Assembly (NCBI GenBank): GCA_004769085.1
Contig: DUDS01000042.1
Coordinates: forward strand, 1-64,000
Length of the DNA: 64,000 bases
Source of the DNA: Candidatus Melainabacteria bacterium SSGW_16
GTDB taxonomy: Bacteria > Cyanobacteriota > Vampirovibrionia > 2-02-FULL-35-15
Reading direction: 5' to 3'
Each line of letters opens with the position of its first letter. Position 1 is the first letter of the stretch. Shown piece after piece: positions 24,911 to 33,272 of this stretch. The notes beneath the pieces are model-generated. The model searched no databases and was not told the origin of the DNA. It was given only the letters and a program-made list of their open reading frames with translations. The translations under genes were made by a program, and so were the position numbers.

Positions 24911-26339
24911 AATCGACAATCGTCCAGTTTCATATCTTTTACCAAAGCAGATAGCAGATTTTGCAGGCATAAATCTTAATCTGCCAGACAGGAAAAAGCT
25001 TGGTGATTTACAAAATGGTTCTGATTTGTCTTATATTGACGAATGGGTAAATGGTTTAACTAGTAACTCATGTCTTATTCTGTCACTTGACAACTGGATT
25101 TACGGGGGGCTCGTTCAGAGCAGAAAACATTCATCTTCCTTTGAAACCCTTAAAAAAAGAGTATCTGACTTAATAAAGATAAATAAAATCACAAAATATG
25201 GTTTTAGCTCCATTATGAGAATCCCTGATTATAACAATACTGACGAAGAAAAAGATTACTGGAAGAAGTATGGGGAGAAGATTCACAAATGGTCAAAGTT
25301 AATGCACATGGTAGGAAGAGGAATAAAAGAAGAATATAAAACTCACGATGAACTTATTGAAGACTGGTACCAGAGCACAAAGGGAATTCCTGTTGAAATA
25401 CTTACAAACTATAAAAGTCACAGAGATACAAATTTTAGTATAAATATGCTCTGGCAGGATTCACTACACGAGAAAAGTTTTAATTATCTTATATTTTCAT
25501 CAGATGATTCGTCTAAATATGGACTAAACGTTATCGAATCGGAGTATTTAAGAAATGAAATAAAAAAACATCGTTTTGAATCAATAGCAAAAGTTATTTC
25601 AGGCACAGATGAAATTCCTCTTGTACTTCTTACAAAAGCACAGCTTGATATTACAAAACTGAAACCCTCAATCTCAGTTAATTTCACAAGCATTGATGGT
25701 GCAAATCAAATCGCAAGATATGAATCGAATACTATAAGATCTTCAGTACTAAATCAGCTTGAAGTCTTAAATATAGAAATAACCGATCCTGAAAAAAGTG
25801 ATATTTCACTTATTGTCCATCTTTCAGATTCAACACAAGGCGATCATATATTTAATTTACAGCCAGAAAACACAGAAAAAAGTGTTAACAATATTATTAA
25901 TATTTTAAAGAAATCAGAGAAATCATTTATTATTGCCGATCTTGCATATGCAAATGGTGCAGATCCAAAACTGATTAATTCTCTAATCAATTCAGAAATA
26001 AACTGGGAAAACTGTTATGGTTTTTCAGCATGGAATACCTGTTCAAATACAGTTGGCTCAGCTCTTGCAATAGGAATAAACAGATGGATTGCAGAAAAAA
26101 ATAACGTGTTCAATAAAACAGCTTTTAAAAAATGCTTACTAACGAGGTTTTTGGATGACTTCGCTTATCAGGCTGAAATCAGAAGCTTAAACAAGGGGGA
26201 GAAAGAAATTAATGATATGATGAAAAAACATGTACAGAAATTTTCAACATTGCTTAGGTTGGATAATATAAGTACAAGATGTAGGCTTCCATGGAACAGA
26301 TCATTTGAAATTGAAATTGAGTTTGTAAATGTCATATAA
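24879..26339 (+). CDS. DUF4127-family protein
   Basis: A 486-residue protein with clear DUF4127 features: ALLPIDNRPVSYLLPKQIADFAG at the N-terminus (the family's P-x-D-x-R-P motif), LPDRKKLGDL, LILSLDNWIYGGLVQSRKH, FSSIMRIPDYNN, IFSSDDSSKYGLN and ADLAYANGADPKLI. No signal peptide is visible. The biochemical role of the family is unknown. The 5' region has been rebuilt by repeat B, which put 175 bp between the ancestral promoter/start and the present ATG, but the ORF is intact. The 3' end overlaps argS by 11 bp. Confidence 0.85.
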   Translation: MQNNKEIALLPIDNRPVSYLLPKQIADFAGINLNLPDRKKLGDLQNGSDLSYIDEWVNGLTSNSCLILSLDNWIYGGLVQSRKHSSSFETLKKRVSDLIKINKITKYGFSSIMRIPDYNNTDEEKDYWKKYGEKIHKWSKLMHMVGRGIKEEYKTHDELIEDWYQSTKGIPVEILTNYKSHRDTNFSINMLWQDSLHEKSFNYLIFSSDDSSKYGLNVIESEYLRNEIKKHRFESIAKVISGTDEIPLVLLTKAQLDITKLKPSISVNFTSIDGANQIARYESNTIRSSVLNQLEVLNIEITDPEKSDISLIVHLSDSTQGDHIFNLQPENTEKSVNNIINILKKSEKSFIIADLAYANGADPKLINSLINSEINWENCYGFSAWNTCSNTVGSALAIGINRWIAEKNNVFNKTAFKKCLLTRFLDDFAYQAEIRSLNKGEKEINDMMKKHVQKFSTLLRLDNISTRCRLPWNRSFEIEIEFVNVI

Positions 26340-28005
26340 ATTAAAAATTCAAGAACAAATTAAAAAAGCTGTTTCAGAATTATTTGGAGAAGATAATGAG
26401 TTGCCAAATGCATCTATAGAAAGAACAAAAACAAGAGAACATGGTGATGTTGCAACAAATATTGCCATGGTACTTTCAAAACCACAGAAACGAAACCCTA
26501 TTGATATTGCAGAGGATATAAAAAAGAATATAAAAATTGACGGTGGGCTTATATCCCACATTGAAATTGCAAAACCAGGATTTATTAATATAGTTGTTGG
26601 GGATTATGCTCTTGCGGAATCTTTAATAGAAATATGCAAACAAAGCTCAGGCTTTGGTTTTTCACCTCCGAATTCAAAAGAGAAGGTTTTAATTGAATAT
26701 GTAAGTGCAAATCCAACAGGTGACATGCATATTGGTCATGGCAGGCAGGCAGTACTGGGAAGCTCTCTGGTTAACCTTCTTAAAGCAAATGGACATGAAG
26801 TTAGTAGTGAATTTTACATAAATGACTATGGTGAGCAAATACAAAAATTATCAGAAACATCCTGGGCAATTTATAAAAAACTAAATAATGAACATTATGA
26901 ATGGAAAGAAGATTTCTACCCTGAAGATATAATTCTTCCTTTTGTTAAAAAGATTTTGGAAAAAACCCCTTTATTCACAGCAAAAGAAAAACTGGGAGAA
27001 ATAGTAAAAGATTTAATATTAGAATCACAGAAGGAATTACTTGAAAAGTGCAATGTAAAATTTGATAAATGGTTCAGTGAAACTGGATTACATAAAGACA
27101 AAAAAGTTGATGAGACAATTAATAAGTTAAAAGAAAATAATCTTTTATATGAGGACGAAGGAGCTCTCTGGCTGAAAGCAAAAGACATGGGAGATGTCCG
27201 GGACAGGGTATTTATAAGATCAGACAAAAGACCAACTTATTTAGTTGCAGATATTGCTTATCATATTGATAAATTCAACCGATCCGGCAATTTAATTACT
27301 ATCTGGGGAGCTGATCATCATGGTCAGGAGGTTAGTTTAAAAGGCGGATTAAAAGCACTTGGCTATGATGATAAAAAACTTGAGATTATTTTTGTTCAAC
27401 TTGTAAGCTTAAAAAAAGACGGGCAGGAATACAAAATGTCAAAAAGAGCAGGGACATTTGTAACCATCAAAGAACTCTTAGATGAAGTCGGAGTGGATGC
27501 ATTCAGGTATTTTATGATTGAATCGCATACCGATAACAGAATGATTTTTGATATTGACCTAGCTAAAAAACAGGATAAGGACAATCCGGTTTATTACATA
27601 CAATACGCACATGCAAGGTGTTGCAGTATCTTCAGGCAAATCAGTCAAACAGATCTTAAAATTAACACTGAAGAACTTTTAAACCAGTTAAACCAGGATC
27701 CAACCATTTTTATGAATCTTTTTAAGGCAAATAATCAGGAATATTCTGCAACAAAATCTCTTATACTAAAAATACTTGATTTTCCGGATGAGGTAGTACA
27801 GGCAGGTAAAAATAGAGCTCCAAACAGAATTGCAAATTACCTTAAAGAATTGGCTACTGATTTGCATGGTTTTTACACTTCCTGTCGTGTAATTTCAAAA
27901 AACAATGATCTGACCAAAGCAAGACTTGGGCTTATTTATGCTACAAAAATAACCATATCAAACGGGCTAAAAATACTTGGTATAACTGCACCAGAATCAA
28001 TGTAA
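26329..28005 (+). CDS. argS: Arginyl-tRNA synthetase
   Basis: A 558-residue class I synthetase. The N-terminal ArgRS additional domain (residues ~1-95) recognises the tRNA D-loop. The HIGH signature is intact (HIGH at 134-137 in NPTGDMHIGHGRQ). The second signature is KMSKRAGTFVT. The C-terminal DALR helical bundle binds the anticodon (YYIQYAHARCCSIFRQI..., ending with NGLKILGITAPESM). It is translationally coupled to the DUF4127 gene by an 11-bp overlap. Confidence 0.96.
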   Translation: MSYKLKIQEQIKKAVSELFGEDNELPNASIERTKTREHGDVATNIAMVLSKPQKRNPIDIAEDIKKNIKIDGGLISHIEIAKPGFINIVVGDYALAESLIEICKQSSGFGFSPPNSKEKVLIEYVSANPTGDMHIGHGRQAVLGSSLVNLLKANGHEVSSEFYINDYGEQIQKLSETSWAIYKKLNNEHYEWKEDFYPEDIILPFVKKILEKTPLFTAKEKLGEIVKDLILESQKELLEKCNVKFDKWFSETGLHKDKKVDETINKLKENNLLYEDEGALWLKAKDMGDVRDRVFIRSDKRPTYLVADIAYHIDKFNRSGNLITIWGADHHGQEVSLKGGLKALGYDDKKLEIIFVQLVSLKKDGQEYKMSKRAGTFVTIKELLDEVGVDAFRYFMIESHTDNRMIFDIDLAKKQDKDNPVYYIQYAHARCCSIFRQISQTDLKINTEELLNQLNQDPTIFMNLFKANNQEYSATKSLILKILDFPDEVVQAGKNRAPNRIANYLKELATDLHGFYTSCRVISKNNDLTKARLGLIYATKITISNGLKILGITAPESM

Positions 28006-28135
28006 TATACGCAACGAACTAAGTAATTATATAAGCGAAGTTTTGTCTACCGGCAAAACTGAGCATCGCTGAGGATCCGCCACAAAATAGCGACATAATA
28101 TGCGTTAGCATTTATGTCGCGTTGTATAAAACATA
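28006..28135. repeat. Hairpin-rich intergenic element after argS
   Basis: Two strong hairpins in tandem. The first is GTTTTG-TCTACCGG-CAAAAC nested in GCGA...TCGC (about 28038-28072). The second is GCGACATAA...TTATGTCGC (about 28091-28121), extendable to 13 bp with one bulge. The ends (TATACGCAAC and GCGTTGTATA) are loosely inverted. It may be another miniature element and may also end argS transcription; only one copy is seen here. Confidence 0.5.
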
Positions 28136-28162
28136 TTAGATAACATAAAAACAGGAAAGTGT

Positions 28163-28168
28163 TAGAAT
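28163..28168 (+). promoter_or_regulatory. -10 element of the Cys-rich small protein gene
   Basis: TAGAAT preceded by GTT and ending 6 nt before the ATG at 28175; a leaderless arrangement, with AGGAAAG lying too far upstream to act as a ribosome-binding site. Confidence 0.45.
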
Positions 28169-28174
28169 AAAAAC

Positions 28175-28471
28175 ATGGCTGAGACACCATACTGCCCTCT
28201 GCTTAGCATAAACAAAGATGTTCCTGTTATGTGCCAGGAAGAACTCTGTATGTGGTATGTAAAACAGTTGAAACTTTGTTCAATTACAGTACTTGCTTAT
28301 ACGAATGCCCTTACACTTCAGGGCCCTCAAGCTCCATCTGTTCCTCAAAGCACCCAAGCCCAAAAACCACAGCAACAATCGCAAACACAAGTTAAACAAA
28401 ACTTAACCACTTCACCTAAAAAAGAAGAATCAAAAGGAGTAAATCCTTTTGCCCTGGATGATCTGGAATAA
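28175..28471 (+). CDS. Small protein with N-terminal Cys cluster, 98 aa
   Basis: The N-terminal half has a C-P-x-L ... C-Q-E-E-L-C-x-W-Y ... C pattern (CPLL, MCQEELCMWYV, KLCSI), which looks like a small metal-binding or Fe-S module. The second half (residues ~50-90) is a Gln/Pro/Ser-rich linker ending in an acidic tail NPFALDDLE. No family name can be given with confidence. The acidic tail may be a docking peptide. The start is supported by a closely spaced -10. Confidence 0.65.
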   Translation: MAETPYCPLLSINKDVPVMCQEELCMWYVKQLKLCSITVLAYTNALTLQGPQAPSVPQSTQAQKPQQQSQTQVKQNLTTSPKKEESKGVNPFALDDLE

Positions 28472-28561
28472 AGACCTCTAAAATAAGCTGTTTAGATGAT
28501 TCAAAAGTACAGAATGATATAATGTGGGATCTAATTTAAGATAAGATCGTCAGATACAACC

Positions 28562-29044
28562 ATGAGCCTTGCTGCAAGAAAAGAAAATACAAGCCTTGAA
28601 GGTTTTGAGCATTTGTGGGAATCAACTGAAAGCCCACAATCCATTGACTCAATTTCAAAACAAATACATGCAATTTTAAAAGTGCTGGTAGATGAAAGAA
28701 TTGCATTAAATCAGGAACATCAGCTTGTTACAGAATTAAAACAAAATATTCACTCACTAGAGACTCAGATCCAGAAACTAAACTGGCAGCTTGGACAAAG
28801 AGAACAGGAGCTCTCATCGCTTCACACTGAACATCATAAGCTTAAAGTAAAGATTGAAAGCACAGAAAAGCAAGCAGCTAATCACAAAGAACTATTCCAG
28901 GAAAATAAGGAAATAAGAACACTTGCCGAACAACTTTCAAATCAGATCCTTCAGGAAAAAGCAAAAAACGAACAACTAGTGGAGCTTTTAAAAATGCTTG
29001 ATAAGCCTGAATTTGCACAAATTGCAAAGAAATTAGGGATTTAA
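28562..29044 (+). CDS. Coiled-coil hypothetical protein, 160 aa
   Basis: Residues ~35-145 are a nearly continuous heptad-type coiled coil (ELKQNIHSLETQIQKLNWQL, then QEKAKNEQLVELLKML), preceded by a short charged N-terminus and ending in a helical EFAQIAKKLGI. No transmembrane segment or catalytic motif is seen. TATAAT about 40 nt upstream could be the promoter. It is a likely structural or scaffold protein; its function is unknown. Confidence 0.65.
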   Translation: MSLAARKENTSLEGFEHLWESTESPQSIDSISKQIHAILKVLVDERIALNQEHQLVTELKQNIHSLETQIQKLNWQLGQREQELSSLHTEHHKLKVKIESTEKQAANHKELFQENKEIRTLAEQLSNQILQEKAKNEQLVELLKMLDKPEFAQIAKKLGI

Positions 29045-29077
29045 TAGGTTCGCTTTTGTGAAAGTCCTACTTTTATA

Positions 29078-29896
29078 CTAAGTATAAACAAAAAGACATC
29101 TCTGGTGCCCGGAATAATCTTTTAAAAATTCATAGTTATCAAAATTATATTTCTGAAGTATACTTTTCAATCCATCTTTTAATGGTGGATCTATTTCAAA
29201 TGCAATTAGTTGCTTAAAACCAGGCTTTCTATTTACACTAACCAGTGAAAGAATTCTTTCATAATAAACCAAATTATCTGATTTCGAACCAACAAGTGCA
29301 ATGGCAGGTTCATGATAACGAACTTCAGGGTCTAATTTATTGAAATTACTTTTTGTTACATACGGGGGATTTGAAATTATTAAATTGAAACTGTTCTTCT
29401 TAAAAATTTCTTCAAAGTCTTCCAAAAATAAATCACAAACTTTAAATTTAACCCTCTCTTGAACCCCATTATTTTTTGCATTATTATATGCAAGATCAAT
29501 AATGCTCTGGTTAATATCGATTGCAATCACTTCTATATTTGGCATCATCCTGCATAGTGCAATTGGAATAATGCCTGAGCCAGTACCTATATCTAGAACC
29601 TTTAGCTGTTGGCTTTTAGCTTTTAGCTTTTGAATTCTTTTTATAGTTTCCTCAACTAATATTTCTGTTTCAGGTCTCGGGATTAAGACCTCTGGTGTAA
29701 CTTTCACTTCAAAATCCATAAAAAAAGCTTTGCCCAGAAGATACTGAAGAGGTTTTCTTGTTTTGGTTCTCTCTTCAATAAGTTCAAGTATTTTTGAAGG
29801 ATCAGAAAATTCTTTTTTTAAAATTGAGACTTCTTTTACTGCTTCATTTTTATCAATACCTGCTCGTATAAGTTTGTTAACAAGTTCAGAACTCAT
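29078..29896 (-). CDS. prmC: Peptide chain release factor N5-glutamine methyltransferase PrmC
   Basis: A 272-residue SAM methyltransferase that methylates the Gln of the GGQ motif in RF1/RF2. An N-terminal helical domain holds RKPLQYLLGKAFFMDFEVKVTPEVLIPRPETE. SAM motif I is VLDIGTGSGIIPIAL and the catalytic NPPY lies in LIISNPPYVTKSNFNKLDPEVRYHEPAIAL. The start ATG has GGAAG 8-9 nt upstream. Confidence 0.94.
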   Translation of the reverse strand: MSSELVNKLIRAGIDKNEAVKEVSILKKEFSDPSKILELIEERTKTRKPLQYLLGKAFFMDFEVKVTPEVLIPRPETEILVEETIKRIQKLKAKSQQLKVLDIGTGSGIIPIALCRMMPNIEVIAIDINQSIIDLAYNNAKNNGVQERVKFKVCDLFLEDFEEIFKKNSFNLIISNPPYVTKSNFNKLDPEVRYHEPAIALVGSKSDNLVYYERILSLVSVNRKPGFKQLIAFEIDPPLKDGLKSILQKYNFDNYEFLKDYSGHQRCLFVYT

Positions 29897-29920
29897 TTAA
29901 TTCTTCCAAAATCATCTTTT

Positions 29921-30010
29921 TTATTTGCGCTCCGTGTTTTCAAAAAAACACTTCGCTTTTTTCGGTCAATTATTTTCGACGCTTCGATTTGTCGTACATA
30001 GACAAATCTT
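29921..30010. other. Hairpin-forming spacer between prmC and the cupin gene
   Basis: Contains GTGTTTT...AAAACAC and a perfect 8-bp inverted repeat GATTTGTC-GTACATA-GACAAATC, separated by TTCG-rich sequence. It could terminate the cupin transcript (the minus strand carries T-runs inside the hairpin arms), but no clean stem plus U-tract is present, so it may instead be a repeat remnant. Confidence 0.4.
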
Positions 30011-30019
30011 TGCTTTTTT

Positions 30020-30385
30020 CTACTTGACACGTCCATAATCATCCTCTATACGCACGATGTCATCTTCCCCAAAATAAGTGCCTGTCTGCACTTCAATTAT
30101 TTCAGCTATCTCGTCACCAATATTTTCAATTCTGTGCAAAATTTTAACAGGGACACTTATTGTTTCACCATATGAATAAACTTTCTTATGCTCGCCAACT
30201 GTAATCTGTACTTTCCCTTTAATAATTGTCCAAGTTTCAGTCCTTTTATTGTGATACTGGAGACTGAAACGTTTCTTTGGATTTATTAGCAGTTTTTTTA
30301 CCTTACAGATTTCCTCATCAAGCAAAATAATGTAGCCACCCCATGGTCTTGATTCAAGTTTATTTGATTCGCTTTTAACTGACAT
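30020..30385 (-). CDS. Cupin protein, mannose-6-phosphate isomerase type II-like
   Basis: A 121-residue single cupin matching the C-terminal isomerase domain of ManC-type bifunctional enzymes: RPWGGYIILLDEEICKVKKLLINPKKRFSLQYHNKRTETWTIIKG (with His and Glu metal ligands), then GETISVPVKILHRIEN and EVQTGTYFGEDDIVRIEDDYGR. The guanylyltransferase half is absent. Stand-alone versions are annotated as phosphomannose isomerase or phosphoheptose-related cupins. It probably supplies mannose-type sugar phosphates to the adjacent glycan genes. Confidence 0.85.
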   Translation of the reverse strand: MSVKSESNKLESRPWGGYIILLDEEICKVKKLLINPKKRFSLQYHNKRTETWTIIKGKVQITVGEHKKVYSYGETISVPVKILHRIENIGDEIAEIIEVQTGTYFGEDDIVRIEDDYGRVK

Positions 30386-30393
30386 AAATACTT

Positions 30394-30413
30394 ATTTTAC
30401 CTTATGTTAGAAT
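30394..30413. promoter_or_regulatory. Back-to-back -10 elements of the cupin and geranylgeranyl-reductase genes
   Basis: Minus-strand TAAAAT (30394-30399) ends 8 nt before the cupin ATG. Plus-strand TAGAAT (30408-30413) ends 6 nt before the reductase ATG. The whole divergent spacer is 34 bp, so the two polymerase footprints must overlap and initiation is probably mutually exclusive. Confidence 0.45.
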
Positions 30414-30419
30414 TTTTGA

Positions 30420-31547
30420 ATGAATAAAGTCTACGATTGTGCAATAGTAGGTGCCGGACCCAGCGGGGGCTCTGCAGCATATCATCTTGCAAAAAATGGA
30501 CATGACGTTCTCGTAATTGAAAAAGAAACTCTCCCTAGGTACAAACCCTGTGGCGGAGGCATCTCCCCGGAAGTACAGTCATGGTTTGATTTTGATTTTA
30601 GTCCTGCAATTTCTACTAAAACAAACAGATTTCAATACACATGGCAAATGCAGGATCCTATTTATGTTGAACTGGAAAGACCCATATGGATGGTAAGAAG
30701 AGACACATTCGATCATTTTCTTATAAGAAAATCTGTTGATCAAGGCGCAGAATTAATGGAAAACACCAAAGTAAAAGGAATAATATTTAAAAATAATCAC
30801 TGGCAAATAGATACTTCACAGGGAATCTTTGAAGCTAATTACCTGATTGCTGCTGACGGTGCAAAAGGCCAGACTGCAAAAATGATTGGTATGAAAGAAA
30901 GAAAGCGTCTGATCGGTGGGGCAATAGAAGTCGAAGCACCTTGTGAAAGGAATGATGACAATACAGCATATTTTGAATTTGGTATGGTAAAACATGGCTA
31001 TCTCTGGAATTTCCCGAAATCCGATGGACATTCAATAGGCATAGGTATATTCAGAGGTACTGATCATGAAGATTTAAAAGAAATTGCAGCAAAGTATGCA
31101 AGAGGATTTAATATTGATTTTAATAATGCTGAACATTTTGGACACCCTCTTTACATCTGGGACGGAAACCAACCTCTGCACAGCAATAACAAAAGAGCAG
31201 TACTTGTAGGAGAAGCTGCATGTCTTGTAGATCCATTGACTGCAGAAGGGATCAGACCATCAATACTAAGCGGAATAAAAGCATCAGAAGCAGTACACAA
31301 AGCGCTAAGCAGAGACGAAAAGGCAATAGAAAGATATACAGAAGTAATCAGGGAAGAAATAGGAAAAGATATGAAATGGGCTGAACTTCTTGCAAAGGTT
31401 CTTTATAATTTTCCTGGATTATGCTACAGACATCTGCTTAAAAGACCATCTGCTTCAAGAGCTATGGGAAGAATATTTTGTGGTGAAATGAGTTACAGAG
31501 AACTGCCAGGAAATATATTATTTAACATACATAATCTTTTTACTTGA
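30420..31547 (+). CDS. Geranylgeranyl reductase family flavoprotein
   Basis: A 375-residue FAD-dependent enzyme. N-terminal dinucleotide site DCAIVGAGPSGGSAAYHLA, then EKETLPRYKPCGGGIS (the P-C-G-G-G motif of the geranylgeranyl reductase family), IAADGAKGQTAKMIG and the second FAD motif VLVGEAACLVDPLTAEGIRPSI. Relatives saturate isoprenoid chains of chlorophyll, menaquinone, archaeal lipids or dolichol. No bacteriochlorophyll genes are present, so a polyprenyl glycan carrier or a quinone is the likelier substrate. It opens the glycan island. Confidence 0.86.
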   Translation: MNKVYDCAIVGAGPSGGSAAYHLAKNGHDVLVIEKETLPRYKPCGGGISPEVQSWFDFDFSPAISTKTNRFQYTWQMQDPIYVELERPIWMVRRDTFDHFLIRKSVDQGAELMENTKVKGIIFKNNHWQIDTSQGIFEANYLIAADGAKGQTAKMIGMKERKRLIGGAIEVEAPCERNDDNTAYFEFGMVKHGYLWNFPKSDGHSIGIGIFRGTDHEDLKEIAAKYARGFNIDFNNAEHFGHPLYIWDGNQPLHSNNKRAVLVGEAACLVDPLTAEGIRPSILSGIKASEAVHKALSRDEKAIERYTEVIREEIGKDMKWAELLAKVLYNFPGLCYRHLLKRPSASRAMGRIFCGEMSYRELPGNILFNIHNLFT

Positions 31548-31549
31548 GC

Positions 31550-31583
31550 AACAATCGGTTTCTACTGATAACATTGTTTTTTA
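31550..31583 (+). terminator. Possible intrinsic terminator after the reductase gene
   Basis: Stem AACAAT/ATTGTT with a 17-nt loop followed by a run of T (TTTTT). The stem is short and A+T-rich, so this is tentative. Confidence 0.3.
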
Positions 31584-31655
31584 TATCTGATGATTAAATT
31601 AATTCATGCTACAAAAGAACTTAATGGACTAAAAAAATTGAATGATAGGGCTTAA

Positions 31656-33098
31656 ATGAAAAATAACACTCTATATATTTTTCTTGTAATTATTGTTTTC
31701 TATGGCTGGTTAATAACAGCAGGCAATCTGCAATTGTTCAAACTTGAAGATTATGGAGAAAGCACTTATTGCCATTTAAACGGGGTTGCATATGACAGTC
31801 TAGCTAAAAGTTTCCTTAAAGGAAAGGTAACTGTTGAACCATCAACAATTCTTTGGGAAGCCTTCGTTCGAAATGGAGAAACCTACATGTATTTTGGACC
31901 CCTCCCTGCTTTAATTAGAATAATTCCAAACTTAATTTCTCCTGATATGCATGGCAGATGGTCAAAAATATCCTTTTTGCTTGCAGCGCTGATTTGTATT
32001 ATTTCTTTTGCACTAATTGTACAGTATCAACTTAACAAAAATCATCATATACCTAATGATGACAAAAAATTCCTGTTTAACATATCGCTATTAGGATTTG
32101 GATTAGGAACACCCATAATCACACTTGTTACACAAAATCATATTTACCACGAATCAATTCTTTGGGGTTTATCACTGTCCATATGTGGTGTATATTTTAT
32201 TATTTCAATAATTTCTCAAGACAATTTTAATTACAGAAATTTATTTTGTTTATCTTTTTGTGCTGGTGGTGCTATTTTATCAAAATTTACATTTGGTGTT
32301 TCTATATATTCTGCATTATTAGTAATTTTAATTTTTCATTTTTTAAAACTTGGTATTAATAGAAGTAATCAATTAAACTTAAAATTGCTCTTGTCTATTA
32401 GCCCAGCACTAGTAGCTCTTATTTTTCAGTTTTGGTATAACAATGAAAGATTTGGTTCAATTACAACCTTTATTGATTTTAGGTATCATGCATATACTCA
32501 GGCTACTTACAACCCTTCAGAAGTCCTATCAATTAAAAGGATCCCTACAACTTTATACAATTACTTTGGAATTCGAAAGGAGTATTTTTCCAGTAAACCA
32601 CCCTATTTAAAAATACCCCCTGTAAAAATTTTTAAAAAAGAACTTTTTTATGCTGATCAAGACAGCAGGGTACTTTCACTTACAGTCGGTTCACCATGGC
32701 TTGTTCTTGGTACAATTATTGGTTTATATTTAATGCTTTTGCAAAAAAGTTTACTTTCAAAGTTTATAGCACTAGCACTTTCAGTCAATATTTTAGGGTT
32801 AATTACATTTTATGCAGTTATGCAAAGATATATAAATGAATTCCTTCCTTTTATGGTTTATGCCTATTCTTTAGGCTTAAGAGGATTCGGGGAAGTAAAA
32901 CTATTTAATCTTAGTCTGATTTACTTTAAGAAACTCCTGCTTATACTATGTATTTTTTCAATTATTGCCTGCATTTTATCAAATCTAGAATGGTCACTAA
33001 CACATACAGTTGATGATAAATTTAAAGAAAAGATACTAAACATTTTTCTGTTCTTAGAAAAAAGTGTTAATTCATTAATAAAAGTTAAAGGAGTATAA
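31656..33098 (+). CDS. Polytopic membrane protein, GT-C-like (YFGP family)
   Basis: A 480-residue protein with ~10-12 hydrophobic helices. After the first helix comes an extracytoplasmic loop (ALAKSFLKGKVTVEP-like region, here SLAKSFLKGKVTVEPSTILW) and the motif ETYMYFGPLPALIRIIP. This loop pattern recurs in the protein at 49228-50742 and, more loosely, in the N-terminal half of that at 43004-46768. The architecture resembles polyprenyl-phosphate-sugar-dependent glycosyltransferases, but no acidic catalytic motif can be pinned down. Family B repeat follows directly. Confidence 0.65.
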   Translation: MKNNTLYIFLVIIVFYGWLITAGNLQLFKLEDYGESTYCHLNGVAYDSLAKSFLKGKVTVEPSTILWEAFVRNGETYMYFGPLPALIRIIPNLISPDMHGRWSKISFLLAALICIISFALIVQYQLNKNHHIPNDDKKFLFNISLLGFGLGTPIITLVTQNHIYHESILWGLSLSICGVYFIISIISQDNFNYRNLFCLSFCAGGAILSKFTFGVSIYSALLVILIFHFLKLGINRSNQLNLKLLLSISPALVALIFQFWYNNERFGSITTFIDFRYHAYTQATYNPSEVLSIKRIPTTLYNYFGIRKEYFSSKPPYLKIPPVKIFKKELFYADQDSRVLSLTVGSPWLVLGTIIGLYLMLLQKSLLSKFIALALSVNILGLITFYAVMQRYINEFLPFMVYAYSLGLRGFGEVKLFNLSLIYFKKLLLILCIFSIIACILSNLEWSLTHTVDDKFKEKILNIFLFLEKSVNSLIKVKGV

Positions 33099-33112
33099 TA
33101 TAAAAACATTTC

Positions 33113-33270
33113 TGCCTAGCTAGGGCAACACTTCCAAGCAAACTACTTATAAAGTAAGATTGTATTCCGCCTTTGGCGGATAAAATCTGAATGATGTTAC
33201 AAGAAGTAGTTCGGATGGACTCTGCAAAGCCTGACAAGCGAAGAATGAGCAAGGAAGGCGGTAGGTAATA
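33113..33270. repeat. Interspersed structured repeat, family B, copy 2
   Basis: Reverse-complement orientation relative to copies 1 and 3. It begins TGCCTAGCTAGGGCA and ends GGCGGTAGGTAATA, two bases before the ATG of the next gene. Its central hairpin is CCGCC-TTT-GGCGG inside GATT...AATC: the same structural position as in the other copies but with different bases, which suggests conserved pairing. TGTTACAAGA and the CTGCAAAGCCTGACAAGCG block are shared with copy 3. Confidence 0.78.
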
Positions 33271-33272
33271 AA

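Noticed and set aside
33113-33270. Repeat B as a T-box or other known riboswitch leader
   Set aside because: No T-box consensus or recognised aptamer core; downstream genes are functionally unrelated.
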